From Haematococcus lacustris (lineage: Eukaryota > Chlorophyta > Chlorophyceae > Chlamydomonadales > Haematococcaceae), in the NCBI GenBank assembly GCA_030144725.1, contig JASKMD010000012.1, positions 9,154,928-9,218,927 on the forward strand: a stretch of DNA of 64,000 bases. The letters are read 5' to 3'. Below are positions 24,301 to 31,760 of the stretch, one piece after another. A program made the translations under genes and the position numbers. Numbering within the stretch: position 1 is the first letter of the stretch; the number at the start of each line of letters is the position of its first letter. The notes beneath the pieces are model-generated. The model did not search any database, was not told where the DNA came from, and was given only the letters and a program-made list of their open reading frames with translations.

Positions 24301-25538
24301 CACTGCCAGCGCTGCCCCTGCACCCCTCCTGCAAGTCCAGTGTCCTCCCAAGCCTCAGGGGTGTGGGTTAAACCCAAACCCAAACCCTGCCACCCATGTC
24401 AGCCATGCAGCCATCAGAGCTGAGGGGCTCCAGCTGAACTGTGAAGCCCCGCTGCCTGAGGGTCAGGCACCTGCACTGGGCCATGGGGCCACACCCGGGT
24501 GGGTTGGGTACCATGGAGGAGGTGATGCGGCATGTAGCTGGCAGGTGGGTAGGCAGGGACTGCACTGCAAGCTGTGTGCCTGGTGGCCCACCTGGTGGGG
24601 TGACCACACAGGCAGCACACAGGGGGCACAGCGGCATGAGCAGGTAGTACGGGGCCTGATGTGGTGCCCCCAGCTGCCCCCGCGCCAGCCCCCACAGCCC
24701 CCAGGCAGCCGGCTGCAGAGACAGGCAGGAGCCTCTGAGCCCGGGCTTGGTGCTTCCCTCCCAGCCCACCGCATCAAGACTGAGCAGGCAGCTGAGCCGG
24801 CCCAGCCCACTGAGGGCAAAGGCCAGGGCAAGGGCAAGACTGCCAAGTTCACTAGAAAAATTGCCAGCTTTAAGTTTTGTTCACTAGGCAGGGACTGTAC
24901 TAGACAGGGACTGCAATGCAGCACTGACCATGCAACGCATTGTGAAGAGAAGGTGGCGGTCACTGGAGCTGTCCAGGTGGCCAGAGCAACTGAAGCTGCC
25001 ATTAAAGGGCAGGGAGTACCGAGGCCTGGGCTACAAGCGGCTGCGAGCATGGTGAAGCATTGTAAGGAGTGTGTCCCTTGGTCCATGTAAATTGTGGCAG
25101 TTTCCGTGAGTGCAAGTATCGATATCATGCCAAGAGGCCCAGACCCAGCAACCTGTTGCACAGTAGAGTGTGCCATGTTGAAGCTGTGTCAGCTTACATC
25201 AGTGCATGTGGAGCATGCCAAACTGGCTTGTTGCCCCTTTGGGGGTCAGGCAGTAGTGCAAGGCTAGCTACCCGCAGCCCCAGGGACGCTGTCATGGACA
25301 CATTGAAGCCTGGGGCTGCGGTACAAGACTTTGAAAGCAGACGTTTCAATAGCCATTGCACGTGTCCTGCACAAATGATTTTTACCATCGCAACGCACCG
25401 CTGCACAAGAGGACCGGCTACATAGCCTGATGCGCCAGTTACGAGCACAGCTGTGCGTTCAGCGGCTAACTCGGCGGGGTAAAGAGCCGGCAACATGCCG
25501 CAAGCTGCTATGTCATCACCGGTTGACATTGATGGCAT
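3354..25538 (-). CDS. NAD(P)-dependent extended SDR, cinnamoyl-CoA reductase / dihydroflavonol reductase-like, 12 exons
   Basis: Exons in order of translation: 25538-25399, 22877-22721, 15982-15912, 10367-10276, 10051-9942, 8862-8755, 8226-8137, 7985-7940, 7453-7384, 6720-6678, 4290-4178, 3537-3354 (stop TGA). They sum to 1,224 nt, 407 aa, and every junction is in phase. Exon 1 carries the Rossmann motif TGASGYVA (residues 34-41); exon 2 ATVRNP and [11 protein letters not shown]; exon 3 VFHTASPF; exon 4 [12 protein letters not shown]; exon 5 KRVVLTSS; exon 6 the catalytic YSYSK (Y203, K207); exon 7 NPALVLGP; exon 9 [11 protein letters not shown]; exon 10 GRYILCAA; exon 11 [13 protein letters not shown]; exon 12 [11 protein letters not shown]. 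The family reduces hydroxycinnamoyl-CoA, dihydroflavonol or related carbonyl substrates with NADPH in the cytosol; the substrate here cannot be told. Least certain are the exon 3 donor, the exon 4 acceptor (GAGAGAG) and the start (ATG at 25538 or 25529). Intron 10 uses a GC donor (CAG|GCAAGT). About 60-80 aa longer than usual relatives. Confidence 0.85.
3949..4148 (-). mobile_element. tRNA-derived SINE (copy A) in intron 11
   Basis: Read on the minus strand: a tRNA-like head with an A-box-like GTGGCTCAGT and a B-box-like GGGTTCAACCCC, a body ending in CGCCCGTCAGCGAGGG, and a TTTC-rich 3' tail. Near-identical 12-bp flanks AAGGCAGGGCCA (3937-3948) and AAGGCAGAGCCA (4149-4160) look like a target-site duplication. 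Related copies lie at 54005-54190 and 59823-60008. Confidence 0.75.
4305..4606. repeat. GGGTCA hexamer array, about 50 perfect copies
   Basis: An essentially uninterrupted hexanucleotide array in intron 10, only about 15 bp from the exon 11 acceptor, so on the transcribed strand the sequence before the splice site is (TGACCC)n. Degenerate relatives occur at 8587-8725 in intron 6. Confidence 0.97.
4607..5318. other. Intron 10 sequence, nothing recognised
   Basis: Mixed-composition intronic DNA between the hexamer array and the fold-back pair. A few short open frames exist, none with domain similarity or consistent splice sites. Confidence 0.5.
5319..5706. mobile_element. Tandem pair of a 194-bp fold-back (MITE-like) element
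   Basis: Two copies, 5319-5512 and 5513-5706, start at the same phrase (ATATGTAATGGATAATCGG) and are nearly identical. Each can fold on itself: TACATTATGCGAAAGTAATGG at 5347-5367 pairs with the TCCATTAGATTCGCGTAATG arm, and a second stem around a GAGGCGCAGCCGA loop pairs ATACACC with GGTGTAT. The outer arms GATAATCG and CGATTATC extend the symmetry. There is no coding capacity. Confidence 0.7.
5736..6659. repeat. 462-bp direct tandem duplication
   Basis: 5736-6197 and 6198-6659 align over their full length with scattered substitutions; both start ATATACAAAAGTGCTCC and end CATACACYTCAG. Short 31-bp repeats (CCGCGGCCCGTCAAATATAC plus AAAAGTGCTCC) lead into the first copy. The second copy ends 18 bp from exon 10 of the reductase gene. 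Confidence 0.85.
6846..7060. repeat. 19-bp minisatellite, about 11 copies
   Basis: Unit GGAGCCAGTTGCCTGATCT with substitutions such as TTG/CTG and GATCT/GATCA, in intron 9 of the reductase gene. Confidence 0.9.
8587..8725. repeat. Degenerate CAGGGT-type repeats in intron 6
   Basis: Irregular runs of GGTCAGG, GGTCAAGG and GGCCAGG, a decayed relative of the perfect hexamer array at 4305-4606, just downstream of exon 6. Confidence 0.8.
10618..11312. repeat. TCGACATCTGCACAG compound minisatellite
   Basis: Alternating blocks such as TCGACATCTGCACAGATGCA and TCGACATCTGCACAGCTGTC give a higher-order period of about 51 bp. The core CATCTGCACAG and its complement CTGTGCAGATG make many small hairpins. 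It lies in intron 3, 250 bp from exon 4. The frames read through it (Asp-Ile-Cys-Thr rich) are repeat artefacts. Confidence 0.93.
11985..12469. repeat. AGCCC pentanucleotide array, 97 copies
   Basis: 485 bp of perfect AGCCC units. The same pentamer occurs in the opposite orientation at 44219-44457. All frames are open (Pro-Ala-Gln-Pro-Ser), so no coding inference is justified. Confidence 0.98.
13268..13600. repeat. About 44-bp tandem repeat, 6-7 copies
   Basis: Unit contains GTCGTCAATACATGTG and TTTTGCGGGG, ending in GTTGCGGGATGTTTGG. Copies vary in length. Intron 3. Confidence 0.85.
13610..14000. repeat. Second array with the GACATCTGYRCAGATG core
   Basis: Spaced copies of GTCGACATCTGTGCAGATG and ACATCTGCACAGCCAAG, clearly related to the 10618-11312 array, with a unit of about 60-65 bp. 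Members in both orientations give a dense set of short inverted repeats. Confidence 0.85.
14108..14705 (+). mobile_element. 598-bp non-autonomous retroposon with 13-bp target-site duplications
   Basis: The 13-mer CAATGAGCTATGG lies immediately on both sides (14095-14107 and 14706-14718). The element ends in a CTTT-rich tail, and its last 60 bp (CTCCTCCCTTAATGCACGCC, then ACCGGAGTAGT) match the 3' end of the SINE at 59823-60008 read on the minus strand. A TATATAAATT box near 14210 may be part of it. I see no long open frame of a known family. It probably relies on the same LINE machinery as the SINEs. Confidence 0.75.
16402..16406. repeat. Target-site duplication CCTGG (left)
   Basis: Identical to 22690-22694, flanking the chromovirus LTRs exactly. 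Confidence 0.9.
16407..16706 (-). repeat. 3' LTR
   Basis: 300 bp, identical to 22390-22689 except near its inner end (TGAAACG against TGTAACG) and at one G/C difference. On the minus strand it contains a tRNA-like ACTGGTTCGATCCC B-box motif. Confidence 0.95.
16707..16724 (-). other. Polypurine tract
   Basis: Minus strand CCTTTGGAGGGGGAGGAA directly abuts the TG of the 3' LTR, the position expected for the plus-strand primer in reverse transcription. Confidence 0.8.
16958..20665 (-). CDS. pol: Pol polyprotein of the chromovirus (1,235 aa open frame)
   Basis: Domains in order: retropepsin with DTGATHSF (about residue 36); reverse transcriptase about 270-450 with [10 protein letters not shown] and the catalytic YLDD (404-407); RNase H about 545-660 with YCDAS and TDHKPL; integrase with the HHCC zinc-binding region about 830-880 and the catalytic core [14 protein letters not shown] and DGQTERYNR; chromodomain at the C-terminus ([17 protein letters not shown]), which defines chromoviruses and is thought to steer integration to particular chromatin. 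All catalytic motifs look intact. It is in the same frame as gag, separated by one TAG at 20720-20722; no further stop lies between, so expression probably needs read-through, or the TAG is a recent mutation of a single gag-pol frame. Confidence 0.95.
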   Translation of the reverse strand: MCEPAHVLTAAHADGESLHFAFAGHLNEHPARVLCDTGATHSFVSASFVAAHAVPVHMLKHMQEWHAANNTVLSCSQFVKAELRLPGVTVPCQLNVMPSLLPDFDVLLGNDWLNEHEAVMSYQDKTLSLACDKSEPVVLPCPSAAVSQSGQSAVSNPASFLVNALRAKPPLASAKVAARWLRKGGTGVLALITVDNSSTPDPAPAEPDLPPGVSQALNALLDEYADVFAPITSLPPERPVGHAIPLVPDARPSVVPQYRMSQEEHAELKKQVQDLLAKGMIEPSSSPFAAPILFVKKKSGELRMCLDYRQLNKITIRDQYPLPRIDDLFDKLSGCTVFSSLDLQAGYNQIRITPEDVPKTAFRTPDGHYQFKVLSFGLCNAPATFQRVMNDAFAPVLNQCALVYLDDILVMSKSVDEHLKHLRKVFDLLRLNKLYAKQSKCEFMRTTLKFLGHVIFAGAIAVDPEKIKSISSWPVPQSLQQLQSFLGAANFVRKFVHNFSVLAAPLTDLCGKAGDSFLWHNWPADELKAFASLKAAVAQVPMLRLPDHTQPFQVYCDASLQGVGAVLMQDGYPLAYLSKKLSSAERNYTTGEQELLALITACKEWRCYLEGVPFTLFTDHKPLTALPTQKVLSRRQARWMEYLSRFTFDLQYLPGDANPADPLSRIPAGPQDCAMVCVVTTRRQAKQSLERGEVRVAQALPQVPPVGTPSNAPIAVDALAPRPTVSDNPVAAHHSRLPELEAPSAADTSVHYPAAPAHPLELADHLVHGYRLDPAFTAEADLSGMYMDDHGLWRRTGKGTVMVPNDPELREYILHEMHDAAYAGHVGITKTLERLSRVFYWDTMRADVRHYVTTCDACQRDKSSTLKPGGLLNPLSIPDYRWESVSMDLITKLPSASHGFDAICVFVDRLSKMVHFVPCKESMNAKGFARLFVDNVFKLHGLPKDMVSDRGPHFHNTFWHHVQKLLGMRGSLSSSYHPQSDGQTERYNRVLEEMLRHYISPTQADWPDYLSLAEFAVNNSWQESIKSTPFLVNTGQSPITPMLHSLPDKGRCPEGLSYATWWQEAVAKAKLCMQAAQQRQAAYANQDRRDVHYKVGQMVLLSTKNMRLKPGKARKLLPRFMGPFKVLGLVGQVAVNLQLPASMSRLHPVFHVSLIKPYTGTDVGFMPPPVEWLDEEPVYYVERLLDHRHVHAGKAKEYLVQWEGYDADHNTWEPRSNLVGCDKILAEYNAAHNLK
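20720..22345 (-). CDS. gag: Gag polyprotein of the chromovirus
   Basis: 541 aa. The central part ([27 protein letters not shown]) fits the retrotransposon Gag capsid region. A CCHC zinc knuckle [14 protein letters not shown] lies at about residues 448-461 and a basic tail follows. It starts 44 bp inside the 5' LTR and ends with TAG in frame with pol. It would form the particle that packages the element RNA. Confidence 0.93.
   Translation of the reverse strand: MTSTTQNVASANKTNGASGVLPPASAVTATAETGPALGAAPEPGELPASLPAGGQQLAEEEELLDEFGLDQFDSTSTPVDELNAQIATLQAQLVAAQANNQQAGSLVSHLGAKRAANAALLSASPSPAKRPVEVASQLVRPLAAALRALQHLTAAMHQPVVQKDVASGSPGTSNPRTLAAVRDKYAGVRPTAAPLPANATAVAGPDSNSRRGLPVTERWTDASSTSGRRALSFLEDLEAHCVAHGLDPALALPSFLSGKARDVWFQSVRDSYALTHSGYPTWPYLSQQFLEFVGEDLTTDADAARAKLLDSTHLRMTNGVALSAYITDFRNTLTLAGKDCMTDSMLVNVFQRGLSADLRGPVAKDLRALVAPTLDEAIKAAITNHKALVAAAGSGVHPASRRPVAAVHQVAQVQRGLQNLARFPGPPPGRPAAPSADSEGPPPASGYCYHCGLSSHWTKHCKRKASGMSKEEAMKDAGTWELMQDLKKGGSAPYKAAKRDRSPDRGGDHAGPSRQYQGRRPQTARMEANGMVKHFQKFQRK
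22370..22387 (-). other. Primer-binding site
   Basis: Two bases after the 5' LTR the minus strand reads TGGTTTCCGACCCCGAGC. The leading TGG complements a tRNA CCA end, so a tRNA ending CGGGGTCGGAAACCA would be the primer; I cannot name it. Confidence 0.7.
22390..22689 (-). repeat. 5' LTR
   Basis: 300 bp, TGTAAAGTG...GTTACA on the minus strand, followed on the plus strand by the target duplication CCTGG (22690-22694). Confidence 0.95.
22878..24640. other. Intron 1 sequence, no gene supported
   Basis: The phrase GAGCAGTGGAGGGGTGG recurs at about 23043, 23114 and 23299. 23480-23640 is a GATGAT-rich stretch whose plus frame is Asp/Glu-rich low complexity. I see no conserved domain. Confidence 0.5.
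24647..25055 (+). pseudogene. C-terminal fragment with a TnpB/Fanzor-like RuvC-III motif (copy 1)
   Basis: 24647-24860 reads VRGLMWCP followed by a Pro/Gln-rich linker and [19 protein letters not shown]. After a frameshifting interruption, 24903-25055 reads [13 protein letters not shown], then [16 protein letters not shown], then [14 protein letters not shown] and a stop. The fragment at 61642-61975 has [25 protein letters not shown] and [18 protein letters not shown] at the same spacing. The D-R-D-x-N-A-A-x-N pattern is the third RuvC motif of TnpB nucleases and their eukaryotic Fanzor relatives. Only the tail is present, and it is broken, so no activity is expected. It lies in intron 1 of the reductase gene, on the other strand. 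Confidence 0.5.
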
Positions 25539-25747
25539 TTGCTCACATGAAAGTTACTTGAGTTTACCGGCTGACATTGATGTTTTACATTTTTTGTATT
25601 GATGTAGTTGATGATCTGCGCAGCTCAGTGGGGCGTGGCCCTAGGACAGTTGCGCTGCGACAAATATTTGAGCGCGGTTGGCGGTCAGACAGACAGAATG
25701 GCAGACCACACCAGCGTTGGGTTGGCATGTGTGTCGCGTTGCTATTG

Positions 25748-26332
25748 TTTATAGCGAGGAAGAAGAGACGAACCGGTGTGGGTGGGCCTAGATGAGTGCC
25801 GGAGGACCCCGACTTCGACATGTTTAACCGCGACGAGGCACAACAACCCGAACTTACCGAGGCGCAGCGCAGAAGGAAGGCTTTAGGAGAGGCCCGCGCT
25901 GCCCGCGTTAGGGACAATACATTTCATGGACGGAAATGTAAACTTGCTCAACTGACCGCTCACCTCCCGCAAAAGCTTTTGGATGCCTTCCTGGCCGACG
26001 CTGTGCAGCCACGTGTGAAGGCCTGCAGCGAGCGGGGCAGACATCTCGAACCTGAGCTGCATGAATTTGTTCTTGCAGCTGTGCCGCGACCTGCCCGGAG
26101 ACGGCGAGAACACTCGCGAGAGTGCAGCAGTCGCTGTCGTGCTGGCCGCGCATTCCGACCTCCGTGCCTGCCTCGAAGCCATCCCCCGCTACCTCACTGA
26201 CACCAACATGGTGGACCACGTCGGCGAGCAGCTGCAGACCGCATTCGGCAACATCCTCACGCTGCTCTTCGCTGGCAGGCTCAAGAAGTCAGTGTCCCTT
26301 GCCGGGCACTCACACTCGCAGAAAAGTTCATG
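25748..26332 (+). pseudogene. Decayed copy of an unknown protein family (copy 1)
   Basis: Matches the better-kept copy at 58906: RKKRRT, VPEDPD, DEAQQPELTEAQRRRKALGE, HGRKCKLAQL, DAFLADAVQPRV, then LCRDLPGDGENTRESAAV, AIPRYLTDTNMVD and RLKKSVSLAG. The start ATG is ATA here, a TGA follows GGPR, and about 150 bp between SERG and the NLFLQLC region are missing with a change of frame. It lies head to head with the reductase gene, 210 bp away. The family is not one I can name; a link to a TnpB/Fanzor-type element is only a guess from repeated proximity. Confidence 0.6.
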
Positions 26333-26446
26333 AGAAAAGTTGAAAATTTTGACAAAGTGCTTTGATGGAATGTATTTTTTAGCGGTTCTAAGAATGGGGG
26401 TGTAAACCTAAAATCGAGGAAAAATCGGGCTGAGGAGATACGAGAA

Positions 26447-27137
26447 AACCAGTACTGGTCCACCCCCAACCAGTACTGGTCCACCCCCAACCAGTACTGG
26501 TCCACCCCCAACCAGTACTGGCCGCCCCCCCAACCAGTACTGGTCCACCCACAACCAGTACTGGTCCACCCACAACCAGTACTGGTTCACCCCCAACCAG
26601 TACTGGTTCACCCCCAACCAGTACTGGTCCACCCCCAACCAGTACTGGTCCACCCCCCAACCAGTACTGGTCCACACCCAACCAGTACTGGTCCTCCCCT
26701 AACCAGTACTGGTCCACCCCCCAACCAGTACTGGTCCACACCCAACCAGTACTGGTCCACCCCCAACCAGTACTGGTCCACCCCCAACCAGTACTGGTCC
26801 ACACCCAACCAGTACTGGTCCTCCCCTAACCAGTACTGGTCCTCCCCTAACCAGTACTGGTCCACCCCCCAACCAGTACTGGTCCACACCCAACCAGTAC
26901 TGGTCCACCCCCAACCAGTACTGGTCCACCCCCAACCAGTACTGGTCCACACCCAACCAGTACTGGTCCACCCCTAACCAGTACTGGCCGCCCCCCCAAC
27001 CAGTACTGGTCCACCCACAACCAGTACTGGTCCACACCCAACCAGTACTGGTCCTCCCCTAACCAGTACTGGCTGGCCCCCAACCAGTACTGGCTGGCCC
27101 CCAACCAGTACTGGCTGGCCCCCAACCAGTACTGGCT
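26447..27137. repeat. CCAGTACTGG palindrome array 1
   Basis: About 35 units of roughly 20 bp, ACCAGTACTGGT joined by C-rich linkers (CCACCCCCA, CCTCCCCTA, CCGCCCCCCCA, CTGGCCCCCA). The 10-bp palindrome is almost invariant while the linkers change. Reading frames through it (Trp-Thr-Ser-Thr-Gly and similar) are artefacts. Confidence 0.95.
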
Positions 27138-27139
27138 GA

Positions 27140-27350
27140 CCGCAGGAGCTTGGGGGCTGGGGGCCAGCAGCAGCAGCAGCAGGGGGGCAGGGGGGCAGCA
27201 TCAGGAGCAAGGGGGCAGGGGGGCAGCAACGGCAGCATCAGGAGGGCAGGGGGGCAGCGGGGCAGCGGCAACGAGGGGGCAGCGACAGCAGCAACAGCAA
27301 CAATTGCGCCATGTGGGGCAGCAACACTAGGGGGGCAGCGACAGCACACT
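27140..27350. repeat. CAGCAG / GGGGGGCAG low-complexity repeats
   Basis: Irregular CAG triplets separated by runs of six G, directly next to palindrome array 1. G-runs at this density could form quadruplexes. Confidence 0.85.
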
Positions 27351-27862
27351 TTGTGACCATCATCCATTGCTGTGTGACACCCATCCATTACTGTGTGACC
27401 CCCTCAAGTGCTGAAGGGCTGGGTGAAGGGCTGAAGGAAGGGGCTTGCTCGGTAACGATTGCCAAGTTGGAGGTTATTACACGTTAGGCTAGAGCCGTTG
27501 GGTGTACTTACACGTGATACTGAGCTACAGATGTTGCAAGGTATACAGAGTACATATAACCATGAGGACAGCATGCTATAACCACATGCATATGCTATGA
27601 CCCACTCCTTGTTATCACATAGTTACATAGTACACAGCGCCGCACAACCCTCAAGCTATGTAGCGTCAACTAACACCCTCCACAATCTCATGTGCTGGTT
27701 GACCTATGTCAATGCCCTCTTCCAGCGACCTTGATGTAATGAAGGTACTCGTCCATGCTCCAACCCCTGCAAAGTGACACAGTGTCATCTTACATACAAT
27801 GCACTACTGTACCCAATGAATGCAATGCATGACACACATTAGACACCTGGCTGGCTGGCTGT
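27351..27862. other. Unique spacer, nothing recognised
   Basis: About 510 bp of moderate composition between repeat arrays. No open frame with domain features and no RNA gene seen. Confidence 0.5.
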
Positions 27863-28330
27863 GACCAGTGCTGGCTGGCTGTGACCAGTACTGGCTGACT
27901 GGCTGTGACCAGTACTGGCTGGCTGTGACCAGTACTGGCTGGCTGTGACCAGTACTGGCTGGCTGGCTGTGACCAGTACTGGCTGGCTGGCTGTGACCAG
28001 TACTGGCTGGCTGGCTGTGACCAGTACTGGCTGGCTGGCTGACCAGTACTGGCTGGCTGGCTGTGACCAGTACTGGCTGGCTGACCAGTACTGGCTGGCT
28101 GGCTGTGACCAGTACTGGCTGGCTGACCAGTACTGGCTGGCTGGCTGTGACCAGTACTGGCTGGCTGACCAGTACTGGCTGGCTGGCTGTGACCAGTACT
28201 GGCTGGCTGACCAGTACTGGCTGGCTGGCTGTGACCAGTACTGGCTGGCTGACCAGTACTGGCTGGCTGGCTGTGACCAGTACTGGCTGGCTGTGACCAG
28301 TACTGGTTGGCTGACCAGTACTGGCTGGGT
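27863..28330. repeat. CCAGTACTGG palindrome array 2
   Basis: About 26 units in which the same palindrome is joined by CTGGCTGGCTGTGA or the shorter CTGGCTGA. The core is the same as in arrays 1, 3 and 4 but the linker is unrelated. Confidence 0.95.
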
Positions 28331-28334
28331 GAGT

Positions 28335-28815
28335 AACAGCAGGGGGGCAGGGGGGCTGCAGCAGCCGACAGTAGGCAGCAGATATTGGGCGCAACCAGCG
28401 CTGGTGCCCCCCCATTCAGCAGCAGGGTTACAGCAGCAGCAGCAGCAGCAGCCGGGGGGCAAGGGGGTAGGGGGGCAGCAGCAGCAGCTGCAGTAGGGGG
28501 GCAGCAACAGCAGTAGGGGGGCAGCAACAGCAGTAAGGGGGCAGCAGCAGCAGCAGCAGCAGCAGGGGGGCAGCAGCAGCAGTGGGGGGGCAGCAGCAGC
28601 AGCAGCAGCAGCAGGAGTAGGGGGTCAGGGGGGCTGCAGCAGCAGGGGGTCAGGGGCCTGCAGCAGCAGGGGGGCAGGGGGGCTGCAGCAGCAGCAGCAG
28701 CAGGGGCGCAGCAGCAGCAGCTGGGGGCGGGGGGGCAGCAGCAGCAGCTGGGGGGCAGGGGGGCAGCAGCAGCAGCAGGGGGGCAGGGGGGCAGCAGTAG
28801 GAGCAACAACAGGGG
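28335..28815. repeat. CAGCAGCAG / GGGGGGCAG repeats
   Basis: Long CAG tracts alternating with G6-7 runs, like 27140-27350, again placed directly beside a palindrome array. Confidence 0.9.
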
Positions 28816-28849
28816 CGGGTTGGTGTGGGCAGGGTTGGTTGGGGTGGAG

Positions 28850-30960
28850 TGGCACTCACCTAGCAATGCGGGCAGAGGGGCCACGGTACACGTTTCATGC
28901 TCTCACTGAAAGCAGGCAAGAGCTAGGTTTGGATCAGCAAGCACATTAGCAGCAGCAAGAGCACGCTATTGAGTGGCGCCGGCAGCAGAGTGGAGAGACC
29001 TACTGCCTGCATGCTGCTCATTACTTGCCTCTCGCCTTTCGCACTTGCTGCCTGGTTGGGGAGGGTCGCTGCTCCTTGCCACCCCTCATGTGAGAGGGGG
29101 CAGTGCAGCGTGGGAGGAGGGTGGGAGGGAGCGAGGGTTGCAATGGGGAGGGTAGGGGGTGGGGAGGGGAGCAGTGGTGGGGTACACAGCTGTATCTCCA
29201 GGTGAGTGTGATGGTGTAGTTGGAGGTGGTGGTCGGGGGGCTGGGCTAGGCGGGGACGGGGGTAGGGACAAGGGAGGGCAATAGTGTTGATGATCTGTAT
29301 ACGGGGGATAGAGAAGGGGAGGGGCAGGGAGCAAGGAGCGAAAGGGGGAGCTTGTGTGTGGGCGGGGGGAGGAGCGGGAGCGGGGGCGGGGGCGGGGATG
29401 GGGGAAGCGTGTCGATGAACTGGGAGGGGGTGGTTGTGTAAGGGAAAGGAAGGCTGGGCGGGGGTAGGGGCAGGGGAGGGAGCGGGGGCGGGGGTAGGGG
29501 GGGGACGGGGTCGGGGGCAGGGGCGGGGGAGGGGGGAATGTGTTGATGGATTGTGTATCGGGGAAAGGGAAGGGGAAGGGAGTTGCCCATCAGACCTGCA
29601 GCCAAGGGGCATGCACGTGAGGTAGGGAGATCAGGTTGGGCGCTGCGTGTTGGCCACTTACCGGTAGCCACCACCAACCAGGGAGCGAAAGGGTAGGGAA
29701 GAAGGGGGAAGAGGGAGCTTGTGTGTGGAGGGGGGTGGGAAGGGGGTGGTAGTGATGCCACGGTGCCAAGGTATGTTGGGGAAGGTATGCTCTTGGCTGA
29801 TGGGAAGGGTAGGGAAGGGATGGCAGATGGCTGCGATGTCAGGGGGTAGAAGGCGAGGGGGAGGGGGGAAGTAGGAAAGGAGGGTGGAGAAGGAGGGTGG
29901 GGTGGGGTGGGGTGGGGGATGGGGGGAAGAGAAAGGAGAAGGGGAAAGGTTGGGTATTACGATTTACCATCAGCCCTGCAGCGAACACAGTGTGTGGTAG
30001 TGGTTAGGCTGGGTGATAATGGACACTGAGAGGCAAGGCCGAACCACTCACCGTTAACGCCATGTTGCTCCATGCCGCACCATGTTGGCTCCCTGTTGGC
30101 TCTTACCTTGGTCTTACCTTTGTGATGCGGGAGGTTGCGTGGTGTTATTAGAGGTGGTGGTGTGGGGGAGGGGTGGAGGGATAGGGGTGGTTGAGGTGGG
30201 GGCTGCGATGCCACGTCAAGTGAAGGGTGCGAGAGGGAAAGGGGGTTGAGAAGCATGGAAGGGAGTGGGAGGGAGAGGGGGAAGGGAGGGGGTGGTGGTG
30301 GTGGTGGGAAGAGGGTGGGTGGGGGAGAGGTGACGGGGAGAGGGGAAGCGGGGGTTGGGGAGAAGTAGAAGTGGGATTGGTGGGGTAGAGTAGGGAAGGG
30401 TGAAGGAGGCAGGGGGCAGGAGTATAGGCGTCAGACCTGCAGCAAGCAAGGAGCGTACTTACAGTGAGGCTAGCAAAACATCTAAGGAAGCTAGGTGCAT
30501 GACGGAGGCTAGGTTCAGGAGCGGGGCCACTCACCGCTTGCTCCCTGATCCTCCATGCTCCTCCATGCTTCATCCTCGTTGGCTCTTACCTTGGTCTTAC
30601 CCTTGTAGTGGGACGGGCTGCAATGGAGAGGTTACGGGGTGACGAAAGCGGGGGAGGGGAGGGAGAGAGGGTAAGGGAGGGAGGTGCGGGGGAGGGGGGG
30701 AGGAAGGGGACTGAAAGGGGAAGGGATGTGGACCTGCGGCAAGGAGGTGACAGGTTGTCAAAGGAGGAGCAATGAATGGTGGGTACAAGATGCACTCACC
30801 GAGTTTGATGCACAAGGGGCAGGGAAGATGGGCTCGGAGATGGTGGGTACATGTCAAAGGCAAAAAGATGGGTCGCTGCATGTGAAACGGTGCATTACCT
30901 CGCAACGCATTGGCTACGCGCAAAGGTTGGCGAGGTAATGCCCGTGTGTTATCGCGCAAC
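28850..30960 (-). repeat. Block of intron-like polypyrimidine modules, minus orientation
   Basis: On the minus strand several modules follow one pattern: GGTGAGTG or GTAAGTGG, about 60-120 bp, TTGCAGGTCTGATGGGC or TGCAGGTCTGA, then 150-300 bp of almost pure C/T. Examples are 29595-29660 (GCACGTGCATGCCCCTTGGC before TGCAGGTCTGATGGGCAAC), 30045-30120 (AAGGTAAGAGCCAA...GGTGAGTGG) and 30720-30810. The plus strand is correspondingly G/A-rich. I found no convincing protein; whether any module is transcribed and spliced is unknown. Confidence 0.65.
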
Positions 30961-31760
30961 GCGTGGCTACGGAGTTGGCTGAGATCTCCAGGTTGCGACA
31001 CTGGCTAGGAGGCTGGCCGCTACGTGAGATGTGGCTGCCCGGCCGAATGCGGCTGCCTGGCTGCGATGTGGCGATGTTGCGTGGCTGCGATGTGGCTCAG
31101 TGGCCGCCTGGCTACCTAGCCTGGCTACCGAACTGAGGGCAGGGGCTACCGAATTGAGGGCGTGAAGGGCGGCACGAACTGCAGATCGGCTTGCATGTTA
31201 GACATGAAATATGAAAAACTAACATCCGCCCAGTACGCGGCGTAGTCAACTAGCGACGATCCTAGTCATGCTAGGAACGTAGCCGCAGCTAGTGCCAGCT
31301 AGAAGGTCAGCCTTGAGGATAAGCAGCCTAGAAACTCAGCCTCGCAGCCTTGCAGCCACACTGCCCCTAATTCGCGTCCCGCATCTAGGTAGCCAGGCGC
31401 CTTGCAACCAGCCTCGCAGCCTCGCAGCCTCGCAGTCATGCCCGAAGCTCAGCTCGATCCCAGCCACATCGCAGCTAGCTAGCTAGCTCAGACACACAAG
31501 GTAGTTTCAGCTAGCGTTGCAGCCATTTCCATTTCCATTTCCATAACGCAGCCAACCTCGAAGCTAGGCGTACAGCCACGTATTTACGTAGCTAGCTCAG
31601 CCCCGCAGTCCAGCCACTTCACCAGCATCGCGACACAGCTACACAACCTCGCAAAGTCGCAGCCACGCAGCCACGCAAGAAGCCAACGTAGCCAGCCTAG
31701 CAACGCAGCGACACACTACGAGCAAGCCGTCATCCATGCAAACCATGCGAAGTTGTCAAG
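30961..31760. other. Spacer between module blocks
   Basis: Degenerate short repeats (GCAGCCTCGCAGCC, TGGCTGCGATGTGGC, CTAGCTAGCTAGCT). No gene seen. Confidence 0.6.

Noticed and set aside
26388..28884. Trp/Gly/Tyr or Ser/Gln/Pro repeat proteins
   Set aside because: They derive from CCAGTACTGG arrays and CAG/G-run repeats; open on both strands.
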